Source: Candidatus Rariloculus versatilis (GTDB lineage: Bacteria > Pseudomonadota > Gammaproteobacteria > Steroidobacterales > Rariloculaceae). From it: 40,482 nucleotides of DNA. Made by a program: the position numbers and the translations under genes. Positions 16,771-24,420 of the stretch are shown one piece after another (positions within the stretch are counted from its first letter, which is position 1; each line of letters opens with the position of its first letter). Location of the stretch: positions 1-40,482 of the forward strand of contig JAQAJI010000012.1 of NCBI GenBank assembly GCA_028278665.1, given 5' to 3'. Below the pieces are notes generated by a model. That model was not told the DNA's origin and made no database searches. It saw only the letters and a program-made list of their open reading frames with translations.

Positions 16771-17592
16771 ATGTCGGTGAGCACGCAGACGACGCGGCGC
16801 CGGTTGCTGAAGACCGCGCTCGCAGCCGGGATCGTGAGTGCCATACCGTTCGGTCGTCTTGCCGCGCAGTCCGCAGCGCTCGAAGACCGGATCGAGTTCC
16901 GAAGGCTCGTCGCCGCCAACCGCATCCTCGCCAACGAGGGTGTCGTCGATGCCTTCGGCCACGCGAGCATCCGCGACCCGCGCGATCCGGCACGCTACGC
17001 GATGTCGCGCTCGCGCAGTCCCGAACTCGTCGAATTCGGGGACCTCATGCTGTTCGAGTACGACGGCACGCCCGTGGGAGGCGACTCCCGGCGGCCCTAC
17101 GGGGAGCGCATGATTCACGGGGCCATCTACGAGGCGCGCGACGACGTCAACGCCGTAGTCCACAACCACGCCTATGGGCTCCTGCCGTTCGCGATCACCG
17201 GCGTGCCGCTCGTGCCCGTCGTGCACACGGCGTCTGTGATCGGTCCTGAGATTCCCGTCTGGGACATCGGCGAACGCTTCGGCGCCACTGACATGCTCGT
17301 GCGAAACATGGATCAGGGGCGCGACCTCGCCGCGACGCTCGCCGACAATACCTGCCTGCTCATGCGCGGCCACGGCGCCGTCGTCACGGGCCGAACGATC
17401 CAGGAAGCCGTCGTCGCGAGCGTCTATCTGCAGATCAACGCCGACGTTCAGCTCAGGGCGCTATCGATCGGCGATCCGCAGCCGCTCAGCGCCGAGGAGA
17501 TCGAACTGTCGCGCGCCACGCAGTTCTCGCCGCTCGGCATCGATCGCGCCTGGGAATATTTCTGCGCACGAGCGGGCGTCGATCCGGAGTAA
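16771..17592 (+). CDS. Class II aldolase/adducin-like protein with a twin-arginine signal
   Basis: Protein of 273 residues of the class II aldolase/adducin fold (L-fuculose-phosphate aldolase relatives, zinc dependent). The ATG at 16771 is chosen because GGGAGGA precedes it by 4 bases. The first 30 residues form a Tat-like signal: TTRRRLLK, then a hydrophobic core ending near RLAAQ. The likely metal ligands are visible in VVHNHAYG (two His) and RGHGAVV (one His), with Glu in the GERMIHG region. Class II aldolases are normally cytoplasmic, so export as a folded metalloprotein is unusual. Without a phosphate-binding sugar pathway nearby, the reaction is uncertain; decarboxylase or epimerase activity is equally possible. 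The gene stands alone between divergent cupin and downstream lectin-like genes. Confidence 0.85.
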   Translation: MSVSTQTTRRRLLKTALAAGIVSAIPFGRLAAQSAALEDRIEFRRLVAANRILANEGVVDAFGHASIRDPRDPARYAMSRSRSPELVEFGDLMLFEYDGTPVGGDSRRPYGERMIHGAIYEARDDVNAVVHNHAYGLLPFAITGVPLVPVVHTASVIGPEIPVWDIGERFGATDMLVRNMDQGRDLAATLADNTCLLMRGHGAVVTGRTIQEAVVASVYLQINADVQLRALSIGDPQPLSAEEIELSRATQFSPLGIDRAWEYFCARAGVDPE

Positions 17593-17825
17593 CCCGCTTC
17601 CGATTTCCCCGCCGCCGTCAGCTCGTGGCAATAGTCCCGCGGCATGGCTTGAAGCGCCTTGCCAGCCGGGCGCCTCGCCGGTCTCGCTACTCGCGCGACG
17701 TTTGCCGCAGGCTGGTGGCACGCAGGGAGGTTTCGGGGCGCGCCTGCCGCCGCACCGCCGGCATCGAACTGAAATCGCGATCGGTTACACTACTTTCTGC
17801 AGATTCAACAACCGGGGGAATTCCC
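17593..17825. other. Intergenic region upstream of the lectin-like gene
   Basis: This 233-base gap holds no convincing gene. A weak promoter candidate for the downstream gene is TCGAAC followed after 16 bases by TACACT near 17785. Just before the ATG at 17826 lies GGGGGA, a good ribosome binding site. Confidence 0.35.
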
Positions 17826-18467
17826 ATGAGAGTCATTGCTTCAATCCTCTGCACGCTTGCCGTGATCCTGCTCGGCCTCGGCACGGCCGGTGCGCAGGAC
17901 TCGACCATGAGCTTCTTCATCACGAGCGAAGGTCCCGGCGACGGCGCCAGTCTCGGCGGACTCGAAGGCGCCGACGCGCACTGCACGAGCCTCGCCGAAG
18001 CAGCCGGCGTGACCGGCAAGACCTGGCGCGCGTATCTGAGCACGAGTGGCGCGGACGGCGGGTCCGCCGTCAATGCCCGCGACCGCATCGGCGCCGGGCC
18101 CTGGTACAACGCCAACGGCGTCATGGTGGCCGAAAGCGTCGACGACCTGCACAGCGACAACAACCAGCTCAGCAAGGAAAACTCGATCAGCGAATCGGGC
18201 GCCGTAGTCAACGGGCGCGGCGACTCTCCGAACATGCACGACATCATCACGGGCACGAACAGCGACGGAACGGCAGCCGACGCGACCTGCGGCAACTGGA
18301 CGAGCAACGCCGGCGACGGCAGCGCCATGGTCGGTCACCACGACCGGGAAGGCGGCGGGCCGGATCCGACGTCGTGGAACGCTTCGCATCCCTCGCGCGG
18401 CTGCGGCCAGGCGGACCTGCAGGGGACCGGCGGCAACGGCCTGTTCTATTGTTTCGCGACCGATTGA
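17826..18467 (+). CDS. Secreted lectin-like protein (DUF1554-like)
   Basis: Exported protein of 213 residues. A signal peptide of about 23 residues ends at GTAGA|Q. The mature part begins with MSFFITSEGPGDGASLGGLEGADAHC, the pattern of DUF1554/endostatin-like lectin folds, in which a G-x-GADA-x-C segment opens the domain. Four mature cysteines (AHC, ATCGNW, RGCGQ, FYCFATD) could make two disulfides. The sequence is rich in Gly, Ser, Asn and Asp, as in surface or secreted binding domains. The C-terminus FYCFATD closes the domain, so it is a single-domain protein. The start is supported by GGGGGA before the ATG. Ligand and role are unknown; carbohydrate binding is a guess from fold resemblance. 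Confidence 0.75.
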   Translation: MRVIASILCTLAVILLGLGTAGAQDSTMSFFITSEGPGDGASLGGLEGADAHCTSLAEAAGVTGKTWRAYLSTSGADGGSAVNARDRIGAGPWYNANGVMVAESVDDLHSDNNQLSKENSISESGAVVNGRGDSPNMHDIITGTNSDGTAADATCGNWTSNAGDGSAMVGHHDREGGGPDPTSWNASHPSRGCGQADLQGTGGNGLFYCFATD

Positions 18468-18496
18468 ACGCAGTGCCGGTGGCGCGCGGCGCGGCA

Positions 18497-18538
18497 GCGT
18501 CTCGCTAGCGAGACGCAACGTCGTGCGGCGCCGCACGA
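18497..18538. repeat. Two adjacent perfect palindromes (20 bp and 18 bp)
   Basis: Bases 18497-18516 form a perfect 20-base palindrome centred on CTAG (arms GCGTCTCG). Bases 18521-18538 form a perfect 18-base palindrome centred on GGCGCC (arms TCGTGC). They are four bases apart, in the 102-base gap between the lectin-like gene and hmgA. No U-run follows. They could be a double terminator, an operator pair for hmgA, or an RNA processing element. Confidence 0.6.
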
Positions 18539-18569
18539 TGTAGCGGCCCCAACAAGCGGCACCAGGGCC

Positions 18570-19925
18570 ATGGCGTCCATCAGCCCAGGCAAGCCGGACT
18601 CGTTTGCGCAGTTCCCGGACGAGTTCGAGTACCAGCACGGCTTCGGCAACGAGTGCGAAAGCGAGGCGCTGCCCGGGGCGCTGCCGGTCGGTCAACGATC
18701 TCCGCAGCGCCCGGCGTACGGGCTGTATGCCGAGCAACTTAGCGGTGCGGCATTCACGGCGCCGCGTGCAAGCAACCGGCGCAACTGGTTCTATCGCATC
18801 CGCCCTTCGGTCAGGCACGGCAGGTTTGAGGCCATGCCGGACAATTTGCTGCGGACGGGCCCGATTGCCGATGCGCAGCCACCTGCGGCGCAGCTTCGTT
18901 GGAACCCGTTCCCGATCCCGGTGGCATCGGCGGACTGGGTCGACGGGCTCGTGACGCTCGGCGCCAACGGCGACGCGAGGCTGCAGATGGGCATCGGCAT
19001 TCACCTTTACCTCGCGAACGAGTCGATGACGGACCGGTTCTTTTTCAATGCGGACGGCGAACTGCTCATTGTGCCCCAGCAGGGCCGGCTCAGGCTGCAT
19101 ACCGAGTGCGGCGTGCTGCAGGCGGCACCCGGTGAGATCGCCGTCGTGCCGCGCGGCATGGTGTTGCGCGTCGTACTGCTCGACGGGCCCTCGCGCGGCT
19201 ACGTCTGCGAGAACTACGGCCAGCCGTTCACGCTGCCGGAGCGCGGGCTCGTGGGCTCCGACGGTTTCGCGAACGAGCGCGACTTCATGGCCCCGGTCGC
19301 CGCCTTCGAGGATCGCGAGGGCGACTTCGAGCTCGTCACGAAATACTCCGGCCGCCTGCACGCCGGCCGGATCGATCACTCGCCGCTCGATGTCGTCGCA
19401 TGGTGGGGCAACAACGCCCCTTACAAGTACGATCTCGCGCGCTTCGCCGTCATCAACACGGTCAGCATCGATCATCCGGATCCGTCGATCTTCACCGTGC
19501 TGAGTTCGGAGTCGCACACGCACGGCGTCGCCAACGCCGATTTCGTGATCTTCCCGCCGCGCTGGCAGGTCGCGACGGACACGTTCCGGCCACCGCCGTA
19601 CCATCGCAACGTCATGAGCGAGTTCATGGGGCTCATCCACGGTCAATACGAGTCGCGGCCCGAAGGTTTCCTGCCGGGCGGCGCGACGCTGCACAACTGC
19701 ATGCTGCCGCACGGTCCCGCGGACGAGATCCACGCGAAGGCGTCGCGGGCGAAGCTCGAGCCAAAGTACCTCGACAACACGCTCGCGTTCATGTTCGAGA
19801 CGCGGTACGTCGTGCAACCGACGAACTACGCGCTCGAAGCACCGCAGTTGCAGGCGGACTACGCGGACTGCTGGGCGGGCCTGCCGAAGCACTTCACCGG
19901 CAGTCCCGGGAGCGCAGCCGACTGA
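18570..19925 (+). CDS. hmgA: Homogentisate 1,2-dioxygenase
   Basis: Cytoplasmic non-heme Fe(II) enzyme of 451 residues that opens the ring of homogentisate with O2 to maleylacetoacetate, the central step of tyrosine and phenylalanine breakdown. It is full length for the family. The N-terminal EYQHGFGNECESEALPGALP and NRRNWFYRIRPS are diagnostic. The iron ligands match human HGD His335/Glu341/His371: His345 (PPYHRN), Glu351 (SEFMG) and His381 (LPHGP). The usual partners maiA, fahA and hpd are absent here. Instead its TGA overlaps the ATG of a TRAP binding protein by one base, so the transporter should be translationally coupled to it. Two perfect palindromes lie 30-70 bases upstream and may be regulatory. 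Confidence 0.97.
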   Translation: MASISPGKPDSFAQFPDEFEYQHGFGNECESEALPGALPVGQRSPQRPAYGLYAEQLSGAAFTAPRASNRRNWFYRIRPSVRHGRFEAMPDNLLRTGPIADAQPPAAQLRWNPFPIPVASADWVDGLVTLGANGDARLQMGIGIHLYLANESMTDRFFFNADGELLIVPQQGRLRLHTECGVLQAAPGEIAVVPRGMVLRVVLLDGPSRGYVCENYGQPFTLPERGLVGSDGFANERDFMAPVAAFEDREGDFELVTKYSGRLHAGRIDHSPLDVVAWWGNNAPYKYDLARFAVINTVSIDHPDPSIFTVLSSESHTHGVANADFVIFPPRWQVATDTFRPPPYHRNVMSEFMGLIHGQYESRPEGFLPGGATLHNCMLPHGPADEIHAKASRAKLEPKYLDNTLAFMFETRYVVQPTNYALEAPQLQADYADCWAGLPKHFTGSPGSAAD

Positions 19926-20950
19926 TGCGCGGTTTGCCCAGCCCGCTCTGCGCGGCGTTCGTTCTGTTCGGCCTGGCGTTGGCCGTACACCAGGCCGTGG
20001 CCCAGGACGACACGCAGTACCGGCTCAAGCTCAGCGACTACAGCCCCCCGGTACACCACCAGCACGGCGTCATCTTCGTCAACTGGGCCAACGAGCTTGC
20101 AGAACGCTCGAACGGCCGTCTCGTAATCGACCTGTACCCGTCCCAGCAGCTCGGCAAGCTCAGCCAGCAGTACAACCTCGCGCGCCGCGGCGACGTCGAT
20201 ATCGCCTTCGTGCTACACGGTATTCCGGCCGGACGCTTTCCGCTCACGGAGCTTGCCCATCTGCCGATGCTGTTCGAAAGTTCCGAGCAGTCCGCTCAGG
20301 TACTCATGGATCTCGTGCCGGACTATCTCGCGGCCGAACATCGCGGCGTCCGGATCCTCTACATGTTCGGTCACGCGCCAGGATCGATCTACACGGTGAC
20401 CCGGCCCGTGCGCCGCCCGGAGGACCTGCGCGGGCTGCGTATCCGCCACCCGTCGTCGGTCGTCGGCCAGACGCTGCGCACCTGGGGCGCTTCGCCCGCC
20501 GGAATGCCGGTCGGCGAGATCGCGAGCAATCTCGACAAGGGCGTCATCGACGGGCTCGTGATGCCCTACGACGGCATTTTCGGATTCCGGCTTGCGCCCT
20601 TCGTCCGCTACGCGACCGAGGTCTTCAGCTACGTCGCAACGTTCGCAGTCGTGATGAACGAGCAAAGCTACCTCGACCTGCCGCCCGACCTGCAACGGCT
20701 CATCGACGACACGACCGGCAAGCGCGGGGCGCGTGAAGTCGGGGCAGCCTGGGATGCGATCGAAGTGCCCGGCCGCGAATACACGCTCGCGAGCGGCGTG
20801 GAGATCATCTCGCTCAGCGAAGCCGAGCGGGCCGTCTTCGCCGACGCCGCGGCACCGTTGATAGAGCGCCGCATCGCGGCCGTGGAAGCGATGGGCCTCC
20901 CGGCGCGCGAGTACATCGACCGCCTGCGCGAACTCGCGGCGCAGTACTGA
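19925..20950 (+). CDS. TRAP transporter solute-binding protein, DctP family
   Basis: Periplasmic receptor of 341 residues for a TRAP transporter, which captures organic acids for Na+-driven uptake. The signal peptide ends near HQAVA|QDD. Family features are DYSPPVHHQHGVIFVNWANELAERSNGR (about residues 38-65), LYPSQQLGKLSQQYNLARRGDVDIAFV, and RPEDLRGLRIRHPSSVVGQTLRTWGASP near residues 165-190. The Arg of the RIRHP segment corresponds to the conserved ligand-carboxylate arginine. The ATG at 19925 overlaps the hmgA stop, and dctQ follows after 11 bases. The coupling suggests an aromatic or phenylpropanoid carboxylate ligand such as homogentisate or a precursor; this is inference from position. 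Confidence 0.93.
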   Translation: MRGLPSPLCAAFVLFGLALAVHQAVAQDDTQYRLKLSDYSPPVHHQHGVIFVNWANELAERSNGRLVIDLYPSQQLGKLSQQYNLARRGDVDIAFVLHGIPAGRFPLTELAHLPMLFESSEQSAQVLMDLVPDYLAAEHRGVRILYMFGHAPGSIYTVTRPVRRPEDLRGLRIRHPSSVVGQTLRTWGASPAGMPVGEIASNLDKGVIDGLVMPYDGIFGFRLAPFVRYATEVFSYVATFAVVMNEQSYLDLPPDLQRLIDDTTGKRGAREVGAAWDAIEVPGREYTLASGVEIISLSEAERAVFADAAAPLIERRIAAVEAMGLPAREYIDRLRELAAQY

Positions 20951-20961
20951 TCGTCCCGCGG

Positions 20962-21489
20962 ATGAATGTCCTGACCCGGGTCCTTGCGGCACTGCGTACC
21001 GTCGCCACGGTTGCGTTGCTCGCCATGATGCTGGTGACGATCGTCGACGTCACGATGCGCAGCGTCCTCAACGAACTTGTCCTCGGGGCCGTCGAACTCG
21101 TTCAGCTCGCGCTCGTCGCCACGGTCTATCTCGCGCTTCCGGAGACGCTGCTGCGCGGCGAACACATCACGGTCGACGTCGTCGATCAGGCGCTGTCGCC
21201 GACGGCGCTGCGACGCCTGCGGCGGAGCGCGGCGATCGCGACGACACTGCTTGTGGTCGTCCTTGCCTGGCGGACGATTCCTCCGGCACTTGACACGATC
21301 GAGATCGGCGACCTGACGACCGACCTCGGCATATCGCTGATCTGGTACTGGCTGCCACTCGTCGTCGGGGCCGTCGCGGGCGCAATAGCCGCCGTCGTGT
21401 ACGCCGTCGGCGAGTTTGCGGACCGGTCGGCCGATGGATCGGCTCCGGGGTCGGCTGCCGGACACGCCGCGGACCCGGGGGACGCTTGA
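20962..21489 (+). CDS. TRAP transporter small permease, DctQ family
   Basis: Inner-membrane protein of 175 residues with four predicted helices, the small (Q) subunit that pairs with the M subunit in TRAP transport. Helices lie at about residues 15-33 (TVALLAMMLVTIVDVTMRS), 42-60, 88-104 and 122-147. GAVELVQLALVATVYLALPETLLRGEHITVDVV is the family-typical segment covering helix 2 and the following loop. The Ala/Gly/Asp-rich C-terminus is variable. The gene lies between the DctP and DctM genes, and its TGA ends one base before the GTG of dctM. Function is firm from family and position; specificity is set by the binding protein. Confidence 0.92.
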   Translation: MNVLTRVLAALRTVATVALLAMMLVTIVDVTMRSVLNELVLGAVELVQLALVATVYLALPETLLRGEHITVDVVDQALSPTALRRLRRSAAIATTLLVVVLAWRTIPPALDTIEIGDLTTDLGISLIWYWLPLVVGAVAGAIAAVVYAVGEFADRSADGSAPGSAAGHAADPGDA

Positions 21490-21490
21490 C

Positions 21491-22798
21491 GTGGCCACCG
21501 AATGGATCGGCCTGCTGAGCATTTTCGCGATCGTCACGCTCGTGCTCTTCAGAATCCCCGTCGCCGTCGCGATGGGGCTCGTCGGCACGATCGGCTACGC
21601 GATCGTCGACGACTGGTCGGGCGCGCTCAACAGGCTCGGAAATACGCCGTTCGAACTCGCCGAAGGCTACTCGTTTTCGGTCGTGCCGCTGTTCCTGCTC
21701 ATGGGCGCCGTGGCGGCCCGGTCCGGCATGAGCGGCGACCTGTTCCGTTCGGCGAACGCCATGTTCGCCGGCCGCCGCGGCACCGTCGCCATGGCGGCCG
21801 TCGGCGCATGCGCGGGATTCGGCGCGATCTGCGGCTCGAGCCTCGCGACGGCCGCAACGATGTCGCGCATCGCCATCCCCGAAATGCGCAGGCTCGGCTA
21901 CGATGAGCGTCTCGCGGCGGGTGCGGTCGCTTCCGGCGGCACACTTGGCATTCTCATTCCGCCGTCGGTCATCCTAATCGTCTATGCGGTGATTGCCCAG
22001 GAATCCGTCGCGCTGCTCTTTGCGGCGGGCCTGATACCCGGGCTCGTCCTGACGGCGCTGCACGTCGTCGTGATCTGGGCGCTCGTCACACGCCGCCCCG
22101 AGCTTGCCCCGGCGGCGCATCGGCAACCGGGCTGGCGCGAGCGGCTGCGCGATGTCGCGGCGATGTGGCAGATGCTCGTGCTTTTCCTGATCTCGGTCGG
22201 AGGGATCTACGTGGGTCTCTTCAGCCCGACCGAAGCCGCCGCGGTTGGCTGTCTCGGCGCGATCGCGCTCGGCTTCGCAACGCGGCGCATCGGGATCCGG
22301 GCGATCGTGGAGTCGCTCGGCGAGACCGTACGCACGACCGCGGTGCTCTTCTTCATCGTGATCATGGCGTTCATCTACGCCTATTTTCTCGTATTGACGC
22401 GCCTGCCGCAGAGCCTCGTCGAATTCGTCACCGCGCTAGGCTGGTCGCCGCTCGCGGTCATGCTGCTCGTCATCGCCTTTTACCTCATTCTCGGCTGCTT
22501 TCTCGATGCGATCGGCATGATCCTCATTACGGTGCCCGTGTTCGGACCCATGGTCATGGGGCTCGGCTACGACCCGGTCTGGTTCGGAATCCTTGTCGTG
22601 CTCGTCGTCGAGATCGGCCTGATCACTCCACCGGTCGGCATGAACCTGTTCGTGATCCGTGCACAGCAACCGGACATTTCGATTGCGACGCTGTACCGGG
22701 GCGTATTGCCGTTCCTCTCCGCCGGCGCGATCCTCATCGCGCTGCTGCTTGCGTTTCCGCGGCTCGCGCTATGGCTGCCACAAGTGCTGTACGGCTAG
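21491..22798 (+). CDS. TRAP transporter large permease, DctM family
   Basis: Inner-membrane transport subunit of 435 residues with about 12 hydrophobic segments, the Na+-coupled channel-forming part of the TRAP system. Family motifs are SFSVVPLFLLMGAVAARSGMS (about 57-77), GFGAICGSSLATAATMSRIAIPEM (about 110-133) and GGTLGILIPPSVILIVYAV (about 148-166). The matching second-half motif is VEIGLITPPVGMNLFVI near residue 380. The GTG at 21491 is the best start: it follows the dctQ stop directly and gives MATEWIGLL, and the frame further upstream lies inside dctQ. It completes the hmgA-dctPQM operon. Confidence 0.94.
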   Translation: MATEWIGLLSIFAIVTLVLFRIPVAVAMGLVGTIGYAIVDDWSGALNRLGNTPFELAEGYSFSVVPLFLLMGAVAARSGMSGDLFRSANAMFAGRRGTVAMAAVGACAGFGAICGSSLATAATMSRIAIPEMRRLGYDERLAAGAVASGGTLGILIPPSVILIVYAVIAQESVALLFAAGLIPGLVLTALHVVVIWALVTRRPELAPAAHRQPGWRERLRDVAAMWQMLVLFLISVGGIYVGLFSPTEAAAVGCLGAIALGFATRRIGIRAIVESLGETVRTTAVLFFIVIMAFIYAYFLVLTRLPQSLVEFVTALGWSPLAVMLLVIAFYLILGCFLDAIGMILITVPVFGPMVMGLGYDPVWFGILVVLVVEIGLITPPVGMNLFVIRAQQPDISIATLYRGVLPFLSAGAILIALLLAFPRLALWLPQVLYG

Positions 22799-22844
22799 CG
22801 GTCTACGCTTGCGCCCGCGGGCCGTGCAGACCCGGAAGCTGGCG

Positions 22845-22946
22845 CTACGAGCCTTTCCCGGTCCTCGACACTCCATCACGGACCGGGATATCGCTGACGT
22901 TGACCGCCAGTCCGCCCCGCGCCGTCTCCGTGTACTTCTCCTTCAT
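22845..22946 (-). pseudogene. C-terminal remnant of an L-serine dehydratase gene
   Basis: On the minus strand the 33 codons ending at 22845 read RDMKEKYTETARGGLAVNV followed by a short tail and a stop. This matches the very conserved end of single-chain iron-sulfur L-serine ammonia-lyases (R-D-M-x-x-K-Y-x-E-T-x-x-G-G-L-A-V-N-V). Upstream on the minus strand (above about 22950) no serine dehydratase sequence remains in any frame, so only the last fragment survives. It lies downstream of dctM and marks a deletion or recombination junction. Recognition is by eye from a short but highly specific motif. Confidence 0.65.
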
Positions 22947-23188
22947 GTCGCGAGGTGCCGCCGACGACAGCCACGACCGGCGCCGTCGCTGCCGGCAGCC
23001 AATTCAGAGCCTCCGCACCCTTTCGCAAAGGCCGGGCGATGTTTTCAAACGGCGTTTGACATGTTAAAACGTTTTTCACAGCACCTTTCATACGAGGATT
23101 GCGCCGACTTCCGGTTCGCCTTCGGCTACGCATCCCGCGAATCGCTCGGGGCAGACCCTGGTTGGCCAGCGAGAGCCGGACTCCAGAA
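22947..23188. other. Intergenic region before the Rieske oxygenase gene
   Basis: This stretch lies between the serine dehydratase remnant and the Rieske gene. It contains the AAACG/CGTTT palindrome pair (23047-23075), also listed, with TTGACA at 23056-23061 inside it. No further coding sequence is recognised. An in-frame extension of the Rieske gene to 23099 has no family homology. Confidence 0.4.
23047..23075. promoter_or_regulatory. Paired AAACG/CGTTT palindromes, candidate operator
   Basis: AAACG-G-CGTTT at 23047-23057 and AAAACGTTTT at 23066-23075 are two palindromes with the same half-site, their centres 18-19 bases apart. They flank ACATGT, itself a palindrome. A TTGACA hexamer overlaps the first. 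Such symmetry is typical of TetR- or LacI-type operators. It lies 114 bases before the Rieske gene start. No regulator is encoded nearby, so the partner is unknown. Confidence 0.45.
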
Positions 23189-24250
23189 ATGATGCGCATA
23201 CAGCCCACACAAGCAGGCTCCACCGCGGCGCAGTCGCCGTTTCCGGAAGGGTGGTACTTCGTCGCGAGCCGCGCAGAGCTCGCCACCGGCAAGCTCATCC
23301 ACAAGACCTGGCTCGGAGAGGAAGTCGTGGTCTGGTGCGACTATCAGGGCCGCGTCTGCATGGCCGAAGCGTACTGTCCTCACCTTGGATCCTCGCTCGC
23401 GCCCGAGACGGGAGCGAAGATCTGCGCCGGAAGGCTCGTGTGCGCGTTTCACGGCTTCCAGTACGATACGAGCGGTCGATGCGTCGCCACCCCGTATGCC
23501 CCGCCGCCGAAAACGGCCCGCCTGAGGCTGTACGAAACGCGCGACTACGCGGGCATGATATTCGGGTGGTGGGGACTCGGCGGCCGGCCGGCGCAATGGC
23601 ACCTTCCCGAGGCACCGGTACCTGTCAGCGGCTGGAGCGACATCCGGCACACCACGCTACGGTTCCCGGGACACCCTCAGGAAACGACCGAAAATTCCGT
23701 GGACCTGGCGCACCTCAGGTACGTACACGGCTATGAGAACGTAACTCGAACCGCCAAGCTCGCCATAGACGGCGCCTATCTGCTGAGTTGCTTCGATTTC
23801 ATGGGAACCTATCGCGTCGCAGGCGTGCTGGGCGTGACCTTCGACGTTACCTCGGTCACCCACGTTTACGGCCTGGGCTTCTCCCAGGTCGATTTCGAGG
23901 AACGCAGCATCGGCTACCGGGCGCGGCTCTGGGTGCTGTCCACTCCCGTCGACGGGAAGTCGATCGATCTGACGCTGGCGACACATGTGGGCGACTTCGA
24001 GCGGCCCAAACGGGCAATCATCGGCCTGAGCTTCCTGCCGCTGCCGGCGCGTCTCAAGCTCATGAATCGCTTCGCTCTGTGGAAAGCCGCCAAATACGTC
24101 GAGGAGGACATTGTCATCTGGAGCCGCAAGCGGTACGTGGAGCGCCCGCTGCTCAACCGCGCCGATGGCGAGATCGTGGCCTATCGGCGCTATTGCGAGC
24201 AGTTCTACAAGGAACAGGCGCAGCGGGACGAGCGACGGATCGTTGGCTAG
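23189..24250 (+). CDS. Rieske oxygenase, KshA/cholesterol-desaturase-like
   Basis: Terminal oxygenase of a Rieske non-heme iron system, 353 residues, using electrons from a separate reductase. The Rieske [2Fe-2S] ligands are Cys63, His65 (CPHLGSS) and Cys85, His88 (CAFHGFQYD). The mononuclear iron site is likely His175 and His180 (NSVDLAHLRYVHGY) and Asp307 (VEEDIVIW). The late segment IWSRKRYVERPLLNRADGEIVAYRRYCEQFY resembles 3-ketosteroid 9-alpha-hydroxylase (KshA) and DAF-36/Neverland oxygenases, suggesting a sterol or other hydrophobic polycyclic substrate. ATG at 23189 or 23192 is likely; the longer frame to 23099 has no homology. No reductase gene is adjacent. RND genes follow after 170 bases. 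Confidence 0.88.
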   Translation: MMRIQPTQAGSTAAQSPFPEGWYFVASRAELATGKLIHKTWLGEEVVVWCDYQGRVCMAEAYCPHLGSSLAPETGAKICAGRLVCAFHGFQYDTSGRCVATPYAPPPKTARLRLYETRDYAGMIFGWWGLGGRPAQWHLPEAPVPVSGWSDIRHTTLRFPGHPQETTENSVDLAHLRYVHGYENVTRTAKLAIDGAYLLSCFDFMGTYRVAGVLGVTFDVTSVTHVYGLGFSQVDFEERSIGYRARLWVLSTPVDGKSIDLTLATHVGDFERPKRAIIGLSFLPLPARLKLMNRFALWKAAKYVEEDIVIWSRKRYVERPLLNRADGEIVAYRRYCEQFYKEQAQRDERRIVG

Positions 24251-24266
24251 GAGCCCGCTCAGGCTC
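24251..24266 (+). terminator. Small hairpin after the Rieske gene
   Basis: GAGCC and GGCTC form a 5-bp stem with a CGCTCA loop immediately after the stop codon. There is no U-run, so it is a weak candidate only. Confidence 0.2.
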
Positions 24267-24420
24267 GCCGTCGAAGCGGCGGTAGCGCGCCTCACTTGCC
24301 GTGCCCCTCCCGGGCATGCATAGAATGCCGCTGGAATGTCGGCCCGTATGCCGCGCGCCATTGACTGGGGCTCACGGACTGACGGACCCGGCCCCAAAGC
24401 CCTCCAACCGCGTACGGCCT

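Noticed and set aside
17841-19892. A 683-codon open frame on the minus strand
   Set aside because: Antisense shadow of the lectin-like gene and hmgA, both firmly identified. No motif was recognised in it.
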